A stretch of 64,000 nt of DNA from a virus. Below are positions 8,436 through 16,794 of the stretch, one piece after another. Positions within the stretch are counted from its first letter, which is position 1; each line of letters begins with the position of its first letter. Made by a program: the position numbers and the translations under genes. The notes under the pieces were generated by a model. It was not told the origin of the DNA, did not search any database, and saw only the letters and a program-made list of their open reading frames with translations. The DNA lies in IMG/VR virus record IMGVR_UViG_3300010160_000023, positions 124,001 through 188,000 of that record. One strand, written 5' to 3'.

Positions 8436-9041
8436 ATGATGTTATGGTGGCAAAAAAACTTAAATGACGGATATTCTTGGAGTGAATTTGCTACATGGCT
8501 TACAACATCTGATAAGTCTAGTAGAAAATTTTTATTTCGTTTTATCAAAGACAAGCCAGAAATTATTAAATCTGTGCTAGAAATAGGTCCAGGAATTTTT
8601 TTTGATTATGATGTCTTTTTTTCTAAATTTCCACAAATAGACTACTATTCAATTGACATTACTCCTCAGGTTGTAAATTTTGGAATTAACAAAGGAATTA
8701 AATCTAATCTTGGTTCTATAGATAATATCTTATATAGTAATTATAAATTTGATTTAGTCTATTGTAGACATGTTTTTGAGCATATACCATATTATATAGA
8801 AGCTCTAAATCAGATGATTAGAGTATCAGATAAATACGTGGTTTGTATATTTTTTCTTTTAGACACAGATTCTGAATCTGATACTATTAGTGTAGAGGAA
8901 AAAACTGGATTACATCACAATATTTATTCCAAAAAGAAAATTTCTAAATTTCTTGATACTTTAGACTTCAAATACGAATGGCATAAAACTGCCAATGACT
9001 ATATACTTATCATAGATAAACATTATGACATTACATACTAA
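8436..9041 (+). CDS. Class I SAM-dependent methyltransferase
   Basis: 201 residues. VLEIGPGIFFDYDVFF is motif I, YYSIDITPQVVNFGINKGIK the second-strand region, and FDLVYCRHVFEHIPYYIEAL the typical Methyltransf_11 motif with the H-x-F-E-H signature. VVCIFFLLDTDSESD follows on the next strand. Substrate probably a sugar or small molecule of the cassette. It overlaps the next gene by 17 bases. Confidence 0.82.
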   Translation: MMLWWQKNLNDGYSWSEFATWLTTSDKSSRKFLFRFIKDKPEIIKSVLEIGPGIFFDYDVFFSKFPQIDYYSIDITPQVVNFGINKGIKSNLGSIDNILYSNYKFDLVYCRHVFEHIPYYIEALNQMIRVSDKYVVCIFFLLDTDSESDTISVEEKTGLHHNIYSKKKISKFLDTLDFKYEWHKTANDYILIIDKHYDITY

Positions 9042-9750
9042 ATATAAATGCTCTTCTTTTTGTTCTTTTTTTAAAGGGCAAAAATTTATTCAATCATATC
9101 TAGACAATGTTTTAGAACAAAATCTTTTTAATAAGATAGAATTTATCTTTCTAGATTGTGCTTCTCCAGAAAATGAAAAAGAGTACATTCTTCCATTAAC
9201 AGAAAAATTTGAAAACATTAAATATTTCAAACTAAATAAAGACCCAGGATTATATGCTGGATGGAATGAGGCAGTAAAGTTGTGTACTTCTCCAATTATA
9301 GGAAATTGGAATATTGATGATAAAAAATCAATAAATAGTTTTGAAATATTACTAAAAGCTTTTGAAAGAGATCCAGAAGTGGATATTGTTTATGGTCTTA
9401 CATATGTTTCCCGCATAGCTAATGAAAATTATAGAGACAATGATTATCAAGAAATATACCCATGTCTACCTCATTCATTTGAAAACCTGATAAGAAACAA
9501 TTCTCCACACTGTATGCCTTTATGGAAGGCTAGTATTCACGATAGGTTTGGATACTTTGACGAATTTTATAAAACAGCATCCGATGCAGATTTATGGTTG
9601 CGTTCATGCGTCGGAGGAGCTAGAATACAAATGGTGAATCATCCTGTCGGCCTGTATTACGAAAACCCAACAGGTAGATCGTCAAATCCTGAGACTTTGC
9701 AGGAAATGATTAGAGAAGTATATAGCATGAGAAGCAAGTATATTAAATAA
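9025..9750 (+). CDS. Glycosyltransferase family 2
   Basis: 241 residues. YLDNVLEQNLFNKIEFIFLD, then YFKLNKDPGLYAGWNEAVKL and IIGNWNIDDKKSINSFEILL (the metal-site strand) show the GT2 order. LWKASIHDRFGYFDEFYKTA with ASDADLWLRS is the typical GT2 acceptor/catalytic-base region. It closes cassette 1 and overlaps the preceding methyltransferase. An inverting GT-A transferase; sugar unknown. Confidence 0.85.
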   Translation: MTLHTKYKCSSFCSFFKGQKFIQSYLDNVLEQNLFNKIEFIFLDCASPENEKEYILPLTEKFENIKYFKLNKDPGLYAGWNEAVKLCTSPIIGNWNIDDKKSINSFEILLKAFERDPEVDIVYGLTYVSRIANENYRDNDYQEIYPCLPHSFENLIRNNSPHCMPLWKASIHDRFGYFDEFYKTASDADLWLRSCVGGARIQMVNHPVGLYYENPTGRSSNPETLQEMIREVYSMRSKYIK

Positions 9751-9762
9751 TTTGGAGAAACA

Positions 9763-9906
9763 ATGACTGCATTAGGAGTATTATTTACTTTGGCATTAGT
9801 TCTAGGCTGTTTCCATGGAATAGCTATGATGTTTTTGGTTGCTATCAATCCCTCTCTAGGAGTTAAGCAGTCTAAGGGTTTATTATCTTTTCTCTTTCTA
9901 GACTAA
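9763..9906 (+). CDS. Small membrane protein
   Basis: 47 residues starting MTALGVLFTLALVLGCFHGI, followed by AMMFLVAINP and a basic C-terminal tail. One long or two short membrane helices are predicted by eye. TTTGGAGAAACA just upstream of the ATG is a strong ribosome site, which supports a real gene in what would otherwise be an unexplained 160-base gap. Function unknown. Confidence 0.68.
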   Translation: MTALGVLFTLALVLGCFHGIAMMFLVAINPSLGVKQSKGLLSFLFLD

Positions 9907-9911
9907 TATCA

Positions 9912-10442
9912 ATGAATAGACTTAAAAATCAAAGAGTATATTTGGCCGGGGCAATGGATAGAGTTCCAGATAGAGGAGCTACTTGGAGAGATAATATAAC
10001 TCCATTTCTACAAGATTTAGGAATAGAAGTATTTAATCCTATAAGTAAACCATCTAATATTGGTTTAGAAGATAAGGATGTTCATACTATCAAAACTAAA
10101 CTCAAAGATAAAGAAAATTATGATGAATTAGCATCCATGATGAAAACAATACGAGCCGTTGATCTTAGGCTAGTTGATATTAGTGATTTTTTAGTTGTTA
10201 ATATGAATTTAGATATTCATCCTTGTGGAACATATGAAGAGATCTTTTGGGCTAATAGGCAAAAAAAACCAATTATTATTCACATGGAGCAAGGCAAGAA
10301 GCATTCTCCCGACTGGTTATTTGGCACTATTCCTCACCAAATGATTTTTTCTACATGGGATGAGATTAAAGCATATCTTATACATATAGATTCATCAGAA
10401 AATATAGATACTCATAGACGCTGGTATTTTTTTTCTACATAG
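9912..10442 (+). CDS. Nucleoside 2-deoxyribosyltransferase-like protein
   Basis: 176 residues. RVYLAGAMDRVPDRGATWRD and GIEVFNPISKPSN near the N-terminus, IRAVDLRLVDISDFLVVNMN in the middle and HPCGTYEEIFWANRQKKPII are the usual pattern of the nucleoside deoxyribosyltransferase superfamily (DUF4406-like). Classical members swap bases on deoxyribose; related proteins cleave nucleotides. It lies just upstream of a GMP reductase gene, which makes a purine-salvage or base-modification role attractive, but the exact reaction is not certain. Confidence 0.72.
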   Translation: MNRLKNQRVYLAGAMDRVPDRGATWRDNITPFLQDLGIEVFNPISKPSNIGLEDKDVHTIKTKLKDKENYDELASMMKTIRAVDLRLVDISDFLVVNMNLDIHPCGTYEEIFWANRQKKPIIIHMEQGKKHSPDWLFGTIPHQMIFSTWDEIKAYLIHIDSSENIDTHRRWYFFST

Positions 10443-10449
10443 GCTAACA

Positions 10450-10653
10450 ATGCCAAAATACTATGTTAAGTCTGGTCAAATCAAATTTATTATAGATTCA
10501 AAAGATCATATAACTGCTATTTTAGCAACTCTTAAGCATTATGAAGGAAAAGGGGTCATGACAGGACTTAAAATATGTATTTCTGAGAATGGATTTGATG
10601 ATTTTCATAAATGGACATGCTATGATACAGACAAGTATATAAAGGAAATATAA
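10450..10653 (+). CDS. Small hypothetical protein
   Basis: 67 residues with a probable alpha/beta fold (KYYVKSGQIKFIIDSKDHIT, then LKICISENGFDDFHKWTCYD). No recognised motif. The start follows the previous stop by 7 bases and its stop overlaps the ATG of the GMP reductase gene by one base, so it is very likely co-translated with that enzyme. Confidence 0.65.
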   Translation: MPKYYVKSGQIKFIIDSKDHITAILATLKHYEGKGVMTGLKICISENGFDDFHKWTCYDTDKYIKEI

Positions 10654-11780
10654 TGCAAAAAATCATAAACGAAATAAAACTAGATTTTGACGACGTATTA
10701 ATCAGACCTAAACGATCAATATTATCCAGTAGATCTGAGGTTTGTTTAGTCAGGGACTTTCATTTCAAGAATTCTCCACGTAAATTTTCTGCTATTCCTG
10801 TTATTGTAGCGAATATGGATACTACAGGAACTTTTGATATGGCCAATACTGTTTGTAAGCAACAAGCTATGGTAGCACTACATAAGCACTACAAGCCTGA
10901 CCAGCTCATAGAATACTATTGTGAGCAGAGTAATGACAATAAAGACCTTACATTTTATTCTACCGGAACATCTTCTTCTGATATAGAAAAACTAACATAT
11001 GTTTTTAACGCCATAAAAACAAGAGGATGTTCATTACCAAATATTTGTGTTGATGTTGCTAATGGATATAGCGAAAAGTTTGTAAAGACAGTATCTCATA
11101 TACGAAAACTATACGAAGAAATAGTAATAATGGCCGGTAATGTTGTTACTCCAGAAATGGTAGAAGAACTCATCCTTCACGGAAAAGTAGATATAGTTAA
11201 GGTTGGTATAGGTCCGGGGTCTGTTTGTACTACACGATTAAAAACGGGCGTAGGATACGCACAGATATCAGCCTGTTTGGAATGTTCTGATGCTGCTCAC
11301 GGTCTTGGTGGACATATTTGTGGAGACGGCGGATGCAAGCATGTTGGAGATATATGTAAAGTGTTTGGTAGTAATGCTGACTTTGTAATGTGTGGAAATT
11401 TCTTTGCAGGATGTGAAGAATGTGAAGGAGAATGGGAGTATGAATTTAAATCTAAAAGAGCTGGTTTAACATCTGAATTTTGGCAACCATTTAATCCTGG
11501 ATATGAAACAGAAAAAAGAAAAACTAAACTTAAATTCTATGGGATGAGCAGTAAAGAAGCCATGGAAAAACATAGTAATGGGGTTGCTAACTATAGAACT
11601 AGTGAAGGAAGATGTGTAACCGTCCCATACAAAGGCCCAGTACAAGATGTTTTATTAGATATATTTGGAGGATTAAGAAGTGCTTGTACATATATTGGAG
11701 CGTCAAGAATGAAAGACTTTGGTAAAAAAACTACTTTCATAATGGTCAACAATACTCATACAAAAACATACGATAAATGA
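10653..11780 (+). CDS. guaC: GMP reductase (IMPDH/GMPR family)
   Basis: 375 residues forming the IMPDH/GMPR TIM barrel: [36 protein letters not shown], the catalytic loop [14 protein letters not shown] with Cys about 192, [20 protein letters not shown], and the C-terminal flap YRTSEGR with [18 protein letters not shown], which is GMPR-like rather than IMPDH-like (no CBS domains). It reduces GMP to IMP with NADPH and ammonia release. A phage copy would shift the purine pool. Extra cysteines ([13 protein letters not shown]) near residue 255 are notable. Confidence 0.88.
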   Translation: MQKIINEIKLDFDDVLIRPKRSILSSRSEVCLVRDFHFKNSPRKFSAIPVIVANMDTTGTFDMANTVCKQQAMVALHKHYKPDQLIEYYCEQSNDNKDLTFYSTGTSSSDIEKLTYVFNAIKTRGCSLPNICVDVANGYSEKFVKTVSHIRKLYEEIVIMAGNVVTPEMVEELILHGKVDIVKVGIGPGSVCTTRLKTGVGYAQISACLECSDAAHGLGGHICGDGGCKHVGDICKVFGSNADFVMCGNFFAGCEECEGEWEYEFKSKRAGLTSEFWQPFNPGYETEKRKTKLKFYGMSSKEAMEKHSNGVANYRTSEGRCVTVPYKGPVQDVLLDIFGGLRSACTYIGASRMKDFGKKTTFIMVNNTHTKTYDK

Positions 11781-12832
11781 ATATAAACTACGCAGCACCA
11801 TTGAACCAAACAGGATACGGAGTTGCAGGATACAATATCCTAAAAGCTCTACATTCTCTAAATCATAATTTAACTTATTTTCCTATAGGAACCCCCTCTG
11901 TAGATAGTAGAGAAGATTATGATATTTTAATGCAGATGATACAAAATCAAAATACTTGGGATATTTATGCTCCGTATATTAAAATATGGCATCAGTTTGA
12001 TTTGGCTGATCATGTCGGTAGAGGGAAATATTATGCTTATCCCTTTTTTGAATTAGATAATTTTAGCGAAAGAGAAAAAACACATTTGTCTATTCCAGAC
12101 GGAATTTTTGCTTCTTGTAATTGGGCTAAAGAAGTTATAGAAAATAATGGAGTTAAAACTCCAGTATCTATAGTTCCATTGGGAGTTAATAGAGAAATTT
12201 TTAATGAGAATATATTAAGAACAAGAACTGATAATAAATATGTTTTTCTCACAATAGGGAAATGGGAAATTAGAAAAGCTCATGATTTACTACCCTCTGT
12301 CTTTAAAAAAGCTTTTGCTAATAATGAAGAAGTAGAACTTTGGATTTTAGCTGCTGAACATCAATATTCTAGTGAAGAAGAAATTGCTAAGTGGAAAGAA
12401 TTCTATAAAGCAGATAATATTAAAGTTATTCCTGGTCTCAAATCTAAGAATGAAGTAGCACAACTGATTGCTAATAGTGATTGTGGGCTATATATCAGTA
12501 GAGCAGAAGGCTGGAATCTTGAACTCTTAGAAAGTATGAGTATGAATAAGCCAGTTATAGCTACAAACTATTCTGCTCATACAGAATATTGTAATTCTGA
12601 AAATTCCTTCTTGGTAGAAATAAATAATACCGAGCTTGCTTTTGATGGTAAGGCTTTTCAAAAACAAGGAAGATGGGCAAAAATAGACCAAAAACAAATA
12701 GATCAAACTATAGAATATATGAGACATGTTTATAATAATAGAATTATAACAAATATTAATGGAATAAAAACGGCTGAAAAATTATCATGGAAGAATTCAG
12801 CCAGTATAATTTCTAGGTGTATATCAAGTTAA
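11777..12832 (+). CDS. GT4-type glycosyltransferase
   Basis: 351 residues, GT-B fold. N-terminal NQTGYGVAGYNILKALHSLN, mid-protein VSIVPLGVNREIF and VFLTIGKWEIRKAHDLLPSV, then the GT4 donor motif DCGLYISRAEGWNLELLESM with the E-x7-E arrangement and NKPVIATNYSAHTEYC. It overlaps the GMP reductase stop by 4 bases. It sits outside cassette 1 but on the same strand and may add a further sugar. Confidence 0.85.
   Translation: MNINYAAPLNQTGYGVAGYNILKALHSLNHNLTYFPIGTPSVDSREDYDILMQMIQNQNTWDIYAPYIKIWHQFDLADHVGRGKYYAYPFFELDNFSEREKTHLSIPDGIFASCNWAKEVIENNGVKTPVSIVPLGVNREIFNENILRTRTDNKYVFLTIGKWEIRKAHDLLPSVFKKAFANNEEVELWILAAEHQYSSEEEIAKWKEFYKADNIKVIPGLKSKNEVAQLIANSDCGLYISRAEGWNLELLESMSMNKPVIATNYSAHTEYCNSENSFLVEINNTELAFDGKAFQKQGRWAKIDQKQIDQTIEYMRHVYNNRIITNINGIKTAEKLSWKNSASIISRCISS
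12816..12825 (+). promoter_or_regulatory. GGTGTATAT element, candidate phage promoter (copy 1)
   Basis: GGTGTATATC in the last codons of the GT4 gene, about 30 bases before the structural-block gene at 12846. The same GGTGTATAT occurs before genes at 18519, 21378 and 26431. It may be the -10 element of a phage-sigma promoter (inference). Confidence 0.4.
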
Positions 12833-12845
12833 AGGAGTTTTAATT

Positions 12846-13388
12846 ATGCCTATTCCACAACCAAATGATAATGAAAATAATGAGAAGTTTGTTTCTCGTT
12901 GTATGAGTAATCCTACAATGAAAAAAGACTATACAGACACCAAGCAAAGGGTAGCAGTTTGTCTAGGACAAACCAAAAAATCTAGCTCTTTATTACAAGA
13001 AATAGATGATCAAGTCTTTGCTTCCGTAGCAATATGGGATGATGAGTGGGATGAATTTACTAGAGACATTGATATAGATGATATCTATGATGAAGATGGT
13101 ATGCCTCTAATAACAGCAGCAGAAAAGAAAAAACAAAAAGTTACTCTGAATAAACCATCTAGAACTCCTGGAGGTCCAAAAAAGTTCACAGTATATGTGA
13201 AAAATGATAAAGGAAATGTAGTTAAAGTTAATTTTGGTGATCCAAATATGGAAATCAAAAGAGACGATCCAGAAAGAAGAAAATCTTACAGAGCAAGACA
13301 TAACTGCGACAATCCTGGACCAAAATGGAAAGCCAACTACTGGTCTTGCAAAATGTGGTCAAAAACCAATGTTTCAGATCTAACATAA
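12846..13388 (+). CDS. Conserved phage protein, probable virion/head-associated
   Basis: 180 residues. N-terminal FVSRCMSNPTMKKDYTDTKQ with a following RVAVCLGQ, an acidic middle, and a C-terminal block with KVNFGDPNMEIKRDDPERRK, ARHNCDNPGPKWKANYWSCK. I recall these blocks from phage structural or capsid-associated proteins, often as a C-terminal module. Paired cysteines could bind metal. AAAGGAG is an ideal ribosome site and a GGTGTATAT element lies 30 bases upstream, consistent with late expression. Exact role unknown. Confidence 0.7.
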   Translation: MPIPQPNDNENNEKFVSRCMSNPTMKKDYTDTKQRVAVCLGQTKKSSSLLQEIDDQVFASVAIWDDEWDEFTRDIDIDDIYDEDGMPLITAAEKKKQKVTLNKPSRTPGGPKKFTVYVKNDKGNVVKVNFGDPNMEIKRDDPERRKSYRARHNCDNPGPKWKANYWSCKMWSKTNVSDLT

Positions 13389-13398
13389 GGAATTTATT

Positions 13399-13974
13399 AT
13401 GTCAAAAGACTATCGTACTATTTCAGAATTACTTTCATCACAAGAACAAAGCCCAGAACAAGAAAAAAAGGAAACAACTGTGGAAGAGAATACTTCAGAT
13501 CAAACACAAGCAGAGAACGACAATGTAGTAGAACTATTAAAGAAATCTTTGAATATTCATTGGCAGCAAACCACAGTATTGTCTGGACAAGCTGTTCATC
13601 TTGCAAGATGGGGTTATTCAAAACTAGCAGCAGTAATTAAAGCAGATGCTTTACAAGAACATGAGCATGCTATGATTAACTTAACAAGACTAGAATTTTT
13701 TGATGCAGATTATCAGCCTTTGGTAGTACAGCCCCCAGTATGGAAACGACATGATATGGTTGCCATGATCCAATATAATCTAGATTCTGTTCAAGAAGCA
13801 GCTAGAGCAGAAAGAGCAACAATATCCGCTGCCAGAGCAGTAGGAGATGAAATGACAGCAAATGTTATGATTCCTCTACTACAAGGTAGTGAAGACGGTA
13901 TTGTTCTATATACAGGATTTCTTAAGATTATCGAAGAAATGGGTCTAGATAACTTCCTATCAATTCAAGCATAA
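13399..13974 (+). CDS. Ferritin-like (bacterioferritin-type fold) protein with degenerate di-iron site
   Basis: 191 residues: a polar 45-residue lead, then four helices that align by eye with bacterioferritin (WGYSKLAAVIKADALQEHEH; MIPLLQGSEDGIVLYTGFLK; EEMGLDNFLSIQA). Glu87 and His90 of the first ExxH pair are present, but the second-half ExxH pair reads SEDG, and the helix-A Glu appears replaced by His. A normal ferroxidase centre therefore looks unlikely. Located between structural-type genes with a good ribosome site. Could be a virion or DNA-protecting protein; iron storage is doubtful. Confidence 0.68.
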   Translation: MSKDYRTISELLSSQEQSPEQEKKETTVEENTSDQTQAENDNVVELLKKSLNIHWQQTTVLSGQAVHLARWGYSKLAAVIKADALQEHEHAMINLTRLEFFDADYQPLVVQPPVWKRHDMVAMIQYNLDSVQEAARAERATISAARAVGDEMTANVMIPLLQGSEDGIVLYTGFLKIIEEMGLDNFLSIQA

Positions 13975-13988
13975 AGGCAAGATTAACA

Positions 13989-14516
13989 ATGAATAACTTT
14001 CATAGATTATTAACAGACATAGAGCAATCAATATCGGAACAAAAAATAGTAATTAATAATCAGACTAATGCTGATGATGTTTTTGATTTAGTAGTATCTC
14101 CATCTAAAGATCCTCTCGATAATGAAGAAGATTCTTCTGTTGTAGAAAATGAACAAACTATACAAGAACTTTATGGTATGTCTTTATCTTCTTTAGAAGC
14201 TATTAGCGCTCATGTTAATGCTATTTTAAGTGCTGTTGATAATAACAACATGTCAGTAAAAGATAACTTGACAGAATCCTGGCTTCAAGGTAAAATCGCC
14301 ATAACTGAGGACTATGTGAGGACTATCCATGATTTCCTCATGTTCTCTAAGAAGGTTGACGATAGTATAGATGCTGGTTCTAGACCGGGTTTGTGGGATA
14401 ATATTCGTAAGAAGAAAGAAAAAGAAGGTAAGAAATATAGACCAGCAAAACCCGGAGATAAAGATAGACCAGATCCTGATACATGGAATAAGTTGACTAA
14501 GGACGATAAGAAGTAA
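13989..14516 (+). CDS. Conserved phage protein, probable structural
   Basis: 175 residues. Acidic N-terminal half, then a helical stretch SWLQGKIAITEDYVRTIHDF and a basic tail beginning AGSRPGLWDNIRKKKEKEGK with KYRPAKPGDKDRPDPDTWN. The PGLWDNI-type basic tail is familiar from phage head-region proteins of large phages. AAGGCAAG precedes the ATG. It follows the ferritin-like gene by 14 bases. Function unproven; scaffold or DNA-contacting role is a guess. Confidence 0.65.
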   Translation: MNNFHRLLTDIEQSISEQKIVINNQTNADDVFDLVVSPSKDPLDNEEDSSVVENEQTIQELYGMSLSSLEAISAHVNAILSAVDNNNMSVKDNLTESWLQGKIAITEDYVRTIHDFLMFSKKVDDSIDAGSRPGLWDNIRKKKEKEGKKYRPAKPGDKDRPDPDTWNKLTKDDKK

Positions 14517-14558
14517 TATTGGTATTTAATAATTAAAAGGAAACTCTAAGGAACTAAA

Positions 14559-15149
14559 ATGGAAAAAAGTTTTGATTCATTGTCTACATATATATCTCTA
14601 GCTAAAAAAACCATCTCTAAATTTGGACCAAAATTTTACAATGGTCTTTCTACAGAGATGTTAAAAAATGAAGAAGCAATCTCAGATGTTGCCACGGCTT
14701 TGATGTATGCCGATTGGAGATTTGATGAGAATAGAAAGGGTAAAACCGGTTTACAGAAAACACTTTATTCTTATCGTAATCAGTGTGCTATTTGGGCTAT
14801 AAAGACTTATGTTACTACCAAATATAAGCAGAGAAAAAACTATAGCATAGATCAAGATAATGATAATGATCAGAAGTTGGACGCTCTATTACCTGATCTT
14901 AAAGCTCAAAATCCATTAGATATTCTAATAGACAATGAATATAAGAAAGATCTTTCGATTAATATCAAAGAACTTCTGAATAATAATATTCTAAGCGATA
15001 AACAGAAACAACAAATAGAGATGTATTATTTTGATGACGAAACTCTTTCATCAATAGGAGATAAGTTTGGAGTCTCTAGGGAAGCAGTAAGACAGAATAT
15101 CAAACGTGGACTGGAACTAATAAGAGCTTGCGATGAAACTTATGCATAA
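14559..15149 (+). CDS. Phage RNA polymerase sigma factor (sigma70 family)
   Basis: 196 residues. A region-2-like core (ALMYADWRFDENRKGKTGLQ, then YSYRNQCAIWAIKTY) contacts core polymerase and the -10 element in this family, and the C-terminus carries a clear region-4 helix-turn-helix: LSDKQKQQIEMYYFDDETLS and IGDKFGVSREAVRQNIKRGL. Size and layout match small phage late sigma factors such as T4 gp55-type proteins, though no direct homology is claimed. Likely directs polymerase to phage middle or late promoters; GGTGTATAT is the candidate site. Confidence 0.85.
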   Translation: MEKSFDSLSTYISLAKKTISKFGPKFYNGLSTEMLKNEEAISDVATALMYADWRFDENRKGKTGLQKTLYSYRNQCAIWAIKTYVTTKYKQRKNYSIDQDNDNDQKLDALLPDLKAQNPLDILIDNEYKKDLSINIKELLNNNILSDKQKQQIEMYYFDDETLSSIGDKFGVSREAVRQNIKRGLELIRACDETYA

Positions 15150-15597
15150 TATCTTAAAAGTTTATAGTTATATCAAAAATCTATTTTTAAAACCAAAATC
15201 TAAGGAGACTCCTTTGGATTTAAAAAATAATATTGAAAATTCTTTAGAAGAAGAATATATTGGAGGTCTTTCTTTTAAAGTAACTCTGGATGGAGAGATA
15301 GATATTAGCTGTTCTTTGCCTGATATCTCTACAAAACCTGTCGAACAAATAACTCTTATTGCAGAGAAATATTCTGAATTTTTGTTATTCATTAACGAGG
15401 GATATGCTAAAGATGATATTATGAAAATTCTTAAGAAAAATGTTAAAGTTTCTGACGACCCTAACGATCATTTATTTTTAGAGAATTTTTTGGTTTTTTA
15501 TACTATGTTAAGTACAGAATATAAAAAGACAAAAGCTCTTAAAGAGAAATATGATCAACCTATGGTTAGGCCGACTTCTGTCTTTAGAACAGTCTGA
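15133..15597 (+). CDS. Hypothetical protein
   Basis: 154 residues; overlaps the sigma gene by 17 bases. Basic N-terminus, a beta-rich middle (GLSFKVTLDGEIDISCSLPD) and helical remainder (ITLIAEKYSEFLLFINEG; FLVFYTMLSTEYKKTKALKE). No recognised domain. The coupling to the sigma factor suggests a role in the same expression programme, but nothing in the sequence proves it. Confidence 0.7.
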   Translation: MKLMHNILKVYSYIKNLFLKPKSKETPLDLKNNIENSLEEEYIGGLSFKVTLDGEIDISCSLPDISTKPVEQITLIAEKYSEFLLFINEGYAKDDIMKILKKNVKVSDDPNDHLFLENFLVFYTMLSTEYKKTKALKEKYDQPMVRPTSVFRTV

Positions 15598-15612
15598 TTG
15601 CAATAGAGACTG
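15590..15612 (+). other. Weak hairpin at gene end
   Basis: CAGTCT and AGACTG form a 6-base stem around an 11-base loop overlapping the stop codon at 15595-15597, followed by an AT-rich stretch without a clean T run. Weak transcription attenuator at best. Confidence 0.25.
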
Positions 15613-15625
15613 ATTGTATTATTAT
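15598..15625 (+). promoter_or_regulatory. Possible sigma70-like promoter
   Basis: TTGCAA, 16 bases, TATTAT, in the 71-base gap before the gene at 15669. The -35 box is a partial match. A second possible -10, TATACT, lies nearer the gene without a -35 partner. Confidence 0.35.
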
Positions 15626-15668
15626 AAGTGGGTGTTTCTGCCTATACTTCTAACAAAAAATATCTACT

Positions 15669-16112
15669 ATGAGTTACACAGAAAATACAATTATTTGGCA
15701 GAAGTGGGTTGATCCATTTGGAGAAGACGAAATGATAGAGGTAGCTCCTGTATATGAAGATGAAGAAGAGTTTCTTGAAGAAGGAGATTCTTCTATAAGT
15801 GAAAAAGTAGAATCTATATTAAAAGATGAACTTTTTAACAAAAAAACAAAGAATATAAAAGTTATGTCAACTCCAATGGGGATTATTCCTATAACTGAGA
15901 ATACAGCTAGTGGGAAAATTTTCAATTTTTGGGTCGGTCATACTAACTTTAATATTACAAAGAAGGTTGCTTCTTTAATTGAAGATACCGAAGGAGTAGA
16001 GTGTCTAGATATTTATACTAGATATCGTTTTAGAGTGGCTATAGGAAAAGCTTTTGATGATTCTAAAGTAATGAGACATATAAACAATAATGTTTATGAA
16101 TATTTGAGATAA
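15669..16112 (+). CDS. Conserved phage hypothetical protein
   Basis: 147 residues. Acidic N-terminal half (VAPVYEDEEEFLEEGDSSIS), then a compact C-terminal domain: IKVMSTPMGIIPITENTASG, FNFWVGHTNFNITKKVASLI and ECLDIYTRYRFRVAIGKAF. I recall similar blocks in uncharacterised phage proteins. It immediately precedes the ClpP-like gene (4 bases), so may act with it. No catalytic motif. Confidence 0.68.
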   Translation: MSYTENTIIWQKWVDPFGEDEMIEVAPVYEDEEEFLEEGDSSISEKVESILKDELFNKKTKNIKVMSTPMGIIPITENTASGKIFNFWVGHTNFNITKKVASLIEDTEGVECLDIYTRYRFRVAIGKAFDDSKVMRHINNNVYEYLR

Positions 16113-16116
16113 ATAT

Positions 16117-16794
16117 ATGGTAATCAATAATCACGATCCAGACTTAGCAAATATACATTCTAATAATATAGATGTTCAAAACAGAGAAATCTATTTACAT
16201 TCTTATTTTAGTGATTCAGATCAAGAGCCTGGGGTTGATTATAGGTGTTCTGTTACTTTTGAAAAAAATCTAAGATATCTTAATCTATTATCTCTAGAGC
16301 CTATACTAGTACACATGCATTTGCCAGGAGGAGAATGGCAAGATTGTCTAGGTATGTACGACGCTATCAGACATTCTAAAGCACAAATTATTATTCTGGC
16401 TTATGCAAAAGCAGAATCTTCAAGTAGTGTTTTATTGCAAGCTGGTCATTTAAGAGTATTGATGCCCAACACTAATGTTTTGATTCATTATGGCTCTTTT
16501 AGTCTTGATGGAGAACACTCAAAAGCTGCCGCTAGTTCAATAAAATGGAATGAAGAAGAGTGCGATAAGATGGTTGAGATATTTACTGATAGGTGTATAA
16601 ATAGTAGCATATATAAGCAAAAAAATTGGAAAAGAATGATGGCCAGAAAACACATTGTTTCTCAATTAGCCAATAAGTGCGATTGGATATTAACAGCAGA
16701 AGAAGCGGTAGAATATGGTTTTGCAGATGGCGTACTTGGTAGCAAAAAATTTCCAAATATAGACTATTTAAAAACACATATAAAAAGAAAATAA
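16117..16794 (+). CDS. ClpP-like serine peptidase (S14 fold)
   Basis: 225 residues. The ClpP/crotonase-type fold is seen from LVHMHLPGGEWQDCLGMYDA onward. The catalytic triad can be placed as Ser101 (KAESSSSVLLQAG), His124 (NTNVLIHYGS) and Asp189 (NKCDWILTAEEAVEYGFADG), each in the ClpP sequence context, so it looks active. No Clp ATPase is visible nearby. In this structural neighbourhood a head-maturation (prohead) protease role is plausible; regulated degradation of host or phage proteins is the alternative. Confidence 0.83.
   Translation: MVINNHDPDLANIHSNNIDVQNREIYLHSYFSDSDQEPGVDYRCSVTFEKNLRYLNLLSLEPILVHMHLPGGEWQDCLGMYDAIRHSKAQIIILAYAKAESSSSVLLQAGHLRVLMPNTNVLIHYGSFSLDGEHSKAAASSIKWNEEECDKMVEIFTDRCINSSIYKQKNWKRMMARKHIVSQLANKCDWILTAEEAVEYGFADGVLGSKKFPNIDYLKTHIKRK

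Noticed and set aside
9912-11780. A 7-deazaguanine or 2-aminoadenine DNA-modification pathway around the GMP reductase
   Set aside because: No FolE, QueD/QueE/QueC, DpdA, PurZ or DatZ-like gene is recognisable in the window; GMP reductase and the deoxyribosyltransferase-like protein alone do not define one.
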